Assembly: GCA_019416775.1 (NCBI GenBank)
Contig: DXWR01000223.1
Span: forward strand, 1 to 8,619
DNA: 8,619 nucleotides
DNA from: Oscillospiraceae bacterium
GTDB lineage: Bacteria; Bacillota; Clostridia; Oscillospirales; Ruminococcaceae
Direction: 5' to 3'
Below the pieces are notes generated by a model. The model had not been told where the DNA came from. It searched no databases and worked only from the letters and a program-made list of their open reading frames with translations. The position numbers and the translations under genes were made by a program. Below are positions 6,178-8,619 of the stretch, piece after piece (position 1 is the first letter of the stretch; each line of letters opens with the position of its first letter).

Positions 6178-6912
6178 ATGAAATGGAAAACACCTCTGGC
6201 GCTTTTGCTGGGCGCCGTTATGCTTTTTTGTGCCACCGGCTGTGAAAAGCAGCAGGACAGCCGTATTATCGCTACACAATCCACCGAACTGATTCAACTT
6301 CAGGAGCCGGAAGAGGGTGCCACCATGGCCATTGTCCACACCACCTTGGGGGATATCTCTTTTGTGCTGTATGAAGAGCAGGCGCCCAATACCTGCCAAC
6401 AGTTTATTGACCTGGTAAACCAAGGGTTTTACACCAACCGGGACATTTACGGCATTGAGATGGGCAATGTGTTCACCGGCTCGGAGGACCATGGCGGCCT
6501 GGAAGGAAAAACCACGGCGGAAAACGGCCGGGGTTACGAACCGGAAACCGATCCCGGCTTGTGGCAGCTCACCGGGGCGGTGTGCGCTTACGGAGAACGG
6601 GACGGGGTGTACGAACGGACCGTTTTGGCGGACAGCCGCTTCTTTATGGTCAGCCAAGTGGAGGCAGACCCGGAAGTGGTGAGCTATATGGAGGAAAACA
6701 ACTACCCCGAAAATGTGATCCAGGCCTATCAGGAAGTTGGGGGCAATCCCATCACCAGCGGTTCCTTTACCGTGTTTGGTCAGGTGGTGGACGGGCTGGA
6801 TGTGCTTAACGAAATTGCCGCCGTGCCTACGGAAGCGGAAAGTATCTATCCCTCTACCCCCATGTATGTGGAGTCCATTGAACTTGGCGAATACCATCGG
6901 GAGGCGCAATGA
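6178..6912 (+). CDS. Cyclophilin-like lipoprotein, catalytic motif degenerate
   Basis: This 244-residue exported protein has a lipoprotein signal peptide ending in the lipobox ATGC, with the lipidated cysteine at C22. It is expected on the outer face of the membrane. The region about 50-238 is cyclophilin-like: AIVHTTLGDISFVLYEEQAPNT at the start, and FTVFGQVVDGLDVLNEIAAV (about 197-216) near the end, closely matching the next gene. The central active-site block is changed. Where active cyclophilins read RVI-x-x-FMIQGG, this has GIEMGNVFTGSE, so the catalytic Arg becomes G92 and the Phe and Gln positions become N97 and T100. The MANAG block is also lost (CAYGERDG). It may act as a chaperone or binding protein instead. 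AGGAGG (6164-6169) sits 8 nt before ATG. The gene overlaps the following paralogue. Confidence 0.85.
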   Translation: MKWKTPLALLLGAVMLFCATGCEKQQDSRIIATQSTELIQLQEPEEGATMAIVHTTLGDISFVLYEEQAPNTCQQFIDLVNQGFYTNRDIYGIEMGNVFTGSEDHGGLEGKTTAENGRGYEPETDPGLWQLTGAVCAYGERDGVYERTVLADSRFFMVSQVEADPEVVSYMEENNYPENVIQAYQEVGGNPITSGSFTVFGQVVDGLDVLNEIAAVPTEAESIYPSTPMYVESIELGEYHREAQ

Positions 6913-7781
6913 TGAAAAAACCGGCCCTTCTGGCCTTAACTCTGGCCCTTTGCTTGGCTTTTTGCGGCTGCAGCTCTTCGGAAGGGGAGACGGATTCCCA
7001 GCTGGAGATCCAGCAGCCGGCAGCGGAGCAGGAAGAGGTCAGCGACGAGATCACCTATTCCGATAACGCTTTTTTGCAGCAAAACTACCCCACCCGGGGA
7101 ACAGCGGAAAACCTCAATACCCGTCCTCTTCAAGAAGGGGAGGAGATTGCCATTGTGACCACCTCCATGGGGGAATTCCGGGTGCGTTTTTTCCCGGAAG
7201 TAGCTCCTTTGGCGGTGGAAAACTTCAAGCAGCTGGCCACCTCTGGGCGGTATAACAACACCATCTTCTTCCGAGTCATCAATAATTTCATGATCCAGGG
7301 TGGGGACACCACCAATACCGGCAGCGGCTTTGACAGTTTTAACGGAGGCACCTTTGCCGATGAGTTTTCCGAGCAGGCATTGCATCTCCGGGGCGCCCTT
7401 TGCATGGCCAACCAGGGGACGCCCAACACCAACGGCTGCCAGTTTTATGTGGTTCAGGCTCCACAGGAAGCACTGGTCAGCAACATCTGGACCCAGCTGC
7501 GGGAAAAGATGGACCGGGTGTATCCCGACGCCATTAAGGTATTGTACCAGACCTACGGTGGCTGCCCTTGGCTGGATTTTTCCTATACCGTATTCGGTCA
7601 GGTGTATGAGGGCATGGACGTAGTGGACGCCATTGCCGCCGTGCCCACCAACGAGCAGGACAAACCGGATACCGATGTGGTGGTGCAGTCAGTGACTCTC
7701 AGCACTTACACCGCTGCCACCGACCCGGCGGCTACCTCCTCCACCACACCCACAGAATCCGCCGTGACGCCGGCAGCTTAA
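6909..7781 (+). CDS. Peptidyl-prolyl cis-trans isomerase lipoprotein, cyclophilin type
   Basis: This 290-residue exported lipoprotein should speed proline isomerisation in proteins folding outside the membrane. The signal peptide ends at FCGC with C21 as the lipid site, followed by an acidic, Gln-rich linker to about 75. The cyclophilin domain (about 78-268) holds FFRVINNFMIQGGD (120-133), with R122, F127 and Q130 matching R55, F60 and Q63 of human cyclophilin A. It also holds MANQGTPNTNGCQF (166-179) and W221-L222, while Y226 stands where human has H126. About 35 residues between the QF strand and W221 form an insertion. The tail is rich in Thr, Ala, Ser and Pro. The ATGA overlap at 6909-6912 couples it to the first gene. 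Because GGGAGG is at 6899-6904, the ATG at 6912 has the better spacing, and the true start may be one codon later. Confidence 0.93.
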   Translation: MMKKPALLALTLALCLAFCGCSSSEGETDSQLEIQQPAAEQEEVSDEITYSDNAFLQQNYPTRGTAENLNTRPLQEGEEIAIVTTSMGEFRVRFFPEVAPLAVENFKQLATSGRYNNTIFFRVINNFMIQGGDTTNTGSGFDSFNGGTFADEFSEQALHLRGALCMANQGTPNTNGCQFYVVQAPQEALVSNIWTQLREKMDRVYPDAIKVLYQTYGGCPWLDFSYTVFGQVYEGMDVVDAIAAVPTNEQDKPDTDVVVQSVTLSTYTAATDPAATSSTTPTESAVTPAA

Positions 7782-7798
7782 AAAAGACAAAACCAACA

Positions 7799-7832
7799 GG
7801 GAGTGCCCCAAATTGGGAAGCACTCCCTTTTT
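7799..7832 (+). terminator. Terminator after the cyclophilin pair
   Basis: GGGAGTGC (7799-7806) pairs perfectly with GCACTCCC (7820-7827), with an inner CCCA-AAT-TGGG extension, followed by five T (7828-7832). It closes the + strand transcription unit. Confidence 0.93.
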
Positions 7833-7838
7833 ATCTTC

Positions 7839-7857
7839 AAAAAGCGGCGCCGCCGCC
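7839..7857 (-). terminator. Possible - strand terminator for the convergent gene
   Basis: Read on the - strand, GCGGC-GGC-GCCGC (7856 down to 7844) is followed by five T (7843-7839). The stem is only five pairs with a 3-nt loop, but it is all G-C. It would end transcripts from the gene at 8001-8576 just before they meet the + strand terminator. Confidence 0.5.
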
Positions 7858-7944
7858 AAACTGGATTGCGTCAGGCGATTCACGGGCAGTAGCTGCCACC
7901 TAATGCGCTTGGCGGCTTGCCCCTTTGGGACAGTCTATGCCGCC
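7844..7944 (-). other. GC-rich hairpin cluster in the 3' region of the convergent gene
   Basis: The stretch of about 165 nt between the two convergent genes has no credible coding frame. It holds a hairpin GGCGGC/GCCGCC (7911-7916 with 7939-7944) with an inner stem at 7918-7923 and 7927-7932, and a small hairpin GGCAG-TAG-CTGCC (7885-7897). The inner stem has a C-A mismatch when read on the + strand (7920/7930) but a G-U pair on the - strand, which favours a - strand transcript. GCCGCCAA (7852-7859) can also pair with TTGGCGGC (7909-7916), competing with both the first hairpin and the terminator. The function is not recognised. Confidence 0.4.
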
Positions 7945-8000
7945 GGATTGGGCGAGGTGACGGGCTGAGATGCTGTCTTGGGTTTTCTGGGAAGGAAATA

Positions 8001-8576
8001 CTAAATCAGCGTCGTTCCGATTGCGGTGCGGACATAGGAGTAGCGAATTAAATCGGAAAGGGTCAAAGTGGCAGTTTCTCCTGTGAGTTCATCTAAATTT
8101 GGGATGGAAAGAGTTACGCTGTAATAGTTGTAGCAACTCGGCCCATTTCCAATGCAATCCAAAGCAACCGTTTGATTTTCTGCCTGAACCTGACCGGTGT
8201 TTCGGACCAATGCTGGGAGGTAATAGGTAGTGTGGTTGAAATCATAATCAGCGTAACACCGAACCGATAAATAAAGATAGGTTTTTTTCTCAGAGTACTC
8301 CGCATCCTCTACAATCAAGCGGCAATTTCCATCTTCAAACAGGACTGTGCCACGGTTTCTATCTAGATCAGTAAGGTAAATTTCTGCTGTTTGGGTATTA
8401 TAGACCATTTGCGTGGTATAACGATAATTCCCGTTTTCTCCATGAATGGCAAGCATACCATAGTGCCAGTAATGCAGCACCCCGGTGAGCCACAGACTGA
8501 GGAAGGCCGCCAGCAGAATCACCAGGACAACGGCGAGAATGACAATCAGCCGTTTTTTGGTTTTGGTCAGTTTCAT
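8001..8576 (-). CDS. Hypothetical single-pass membrane-anchored extracytoplasmic protein
   Basis: I do not recognise this 191-residue protein. It starts with a basic segment (MKLTKTKKRL) and one strong membrane helix at about 9-31, with no lipobox or clear cleavage site. It is probably an N-terminally anchored protein with its body outside the membrane. The body (about 35-191) is rich in Tyr and Thr, with alternating polar and hydrophobic residues suggesting beta strands. It has four cysteines (C85, C107, C141, C148) that could form disulfides. The start at 8576 is chosen because GGAGG (8585-8589 on the - strand) lies 8 nt before it; in-frame upstream starts would lie on top of that site. The gene is visibly richer in A and T than its neighbours and transcribed against them. 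Its promoter would lie beyond the right edge. Confidence 0.75.
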   Translation of the reverse strand: MKLTKTKKRLIVILAVVLVILLAAFLSLWLTGVLHYWHYGMLAIHGENGNYRYTTQMVYNTQTAEIYLTDLDRNRGTVLFEDGNCRLIVEDAEYSEKKTYLYLSVRCYADYDFNHTTYYLPALVRNTGQVQAENQTVALDCIGNGPSCYNYYSVTLSIPNLDELTGETATLTLSDLIRYSYVRTAIGTTLI

Positions 8577-8619
8577 TTGCATCACCTCCAAACACAAAGG
8601 GCAACCGGAAAAACCAGTT

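Overview
The window reads as ordinary chromosome of a Gram-positive anaerobe of the class Clostridia, probably from the Oscillospiraceae side. The reasons are the moderately GC-rich coding sequence, strong GGAGG ribosome binding sites, lipoprotein signal peptides, a T-box leader, a cysE-cysS operon and a methyltransferase-rsmI gene pair. The lineage is an inference from gene content and style, not from a marker gene. All genes from the left edge to about 7.8 kb lie on the + strand. One gene at the right edge runs on the - strand and converges with them.

Left part (1-3138): the last 29 codons of a probable tRNA methyltransferase (TrmN6/YabB type) run into rsmI, the 16S rRNA C1402 2'-O-methyltransferase. 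Next comes a two-component pair, an OmpR-type response regulator overlapping a HAMP-type sensor kinase. Middle (3139-3591): a good sigma-A promoter drives a leader of about 210 nt that holds two near-identical 46-nt repeats, each able to fold, followed by a 65-residue DUF1858 protein with a CxxC motif. A rho-independent terminator closes this unit.

Cysteine unit (3675-6130): a strong extended -10 promoter, then a T-box leader whose specifier codon is UGC and whose T-box bulge is UGGA, then serine acetyltransferase (cysE) and cysteinyl-tRNA synthetase (cysS), then a terminator. Uncharged tRNA-Cys should therefore switch on both the first step of cysteine synthesis and the charging enzyme.

Right part (6178-8619): two overlapping genes for exported cyclophilin-type lipoproteins. 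The second keeps most of the catalytic motif and the first has lost it. A strong terminator follows. A GC-rich stretch of about 165 nt with several hairpins then separates them from a - strand gene for an unrecognised, single-pass membrane-anchored protein with visibly more A+T.

The most interesting part is the tandem-repeat leader in front of the DUF1858 gene. It does not match any riboswitch class I can recall and has the layout of a two-module cis-regulatory RNA. Second is the active/degenerate cyclophilin pair.
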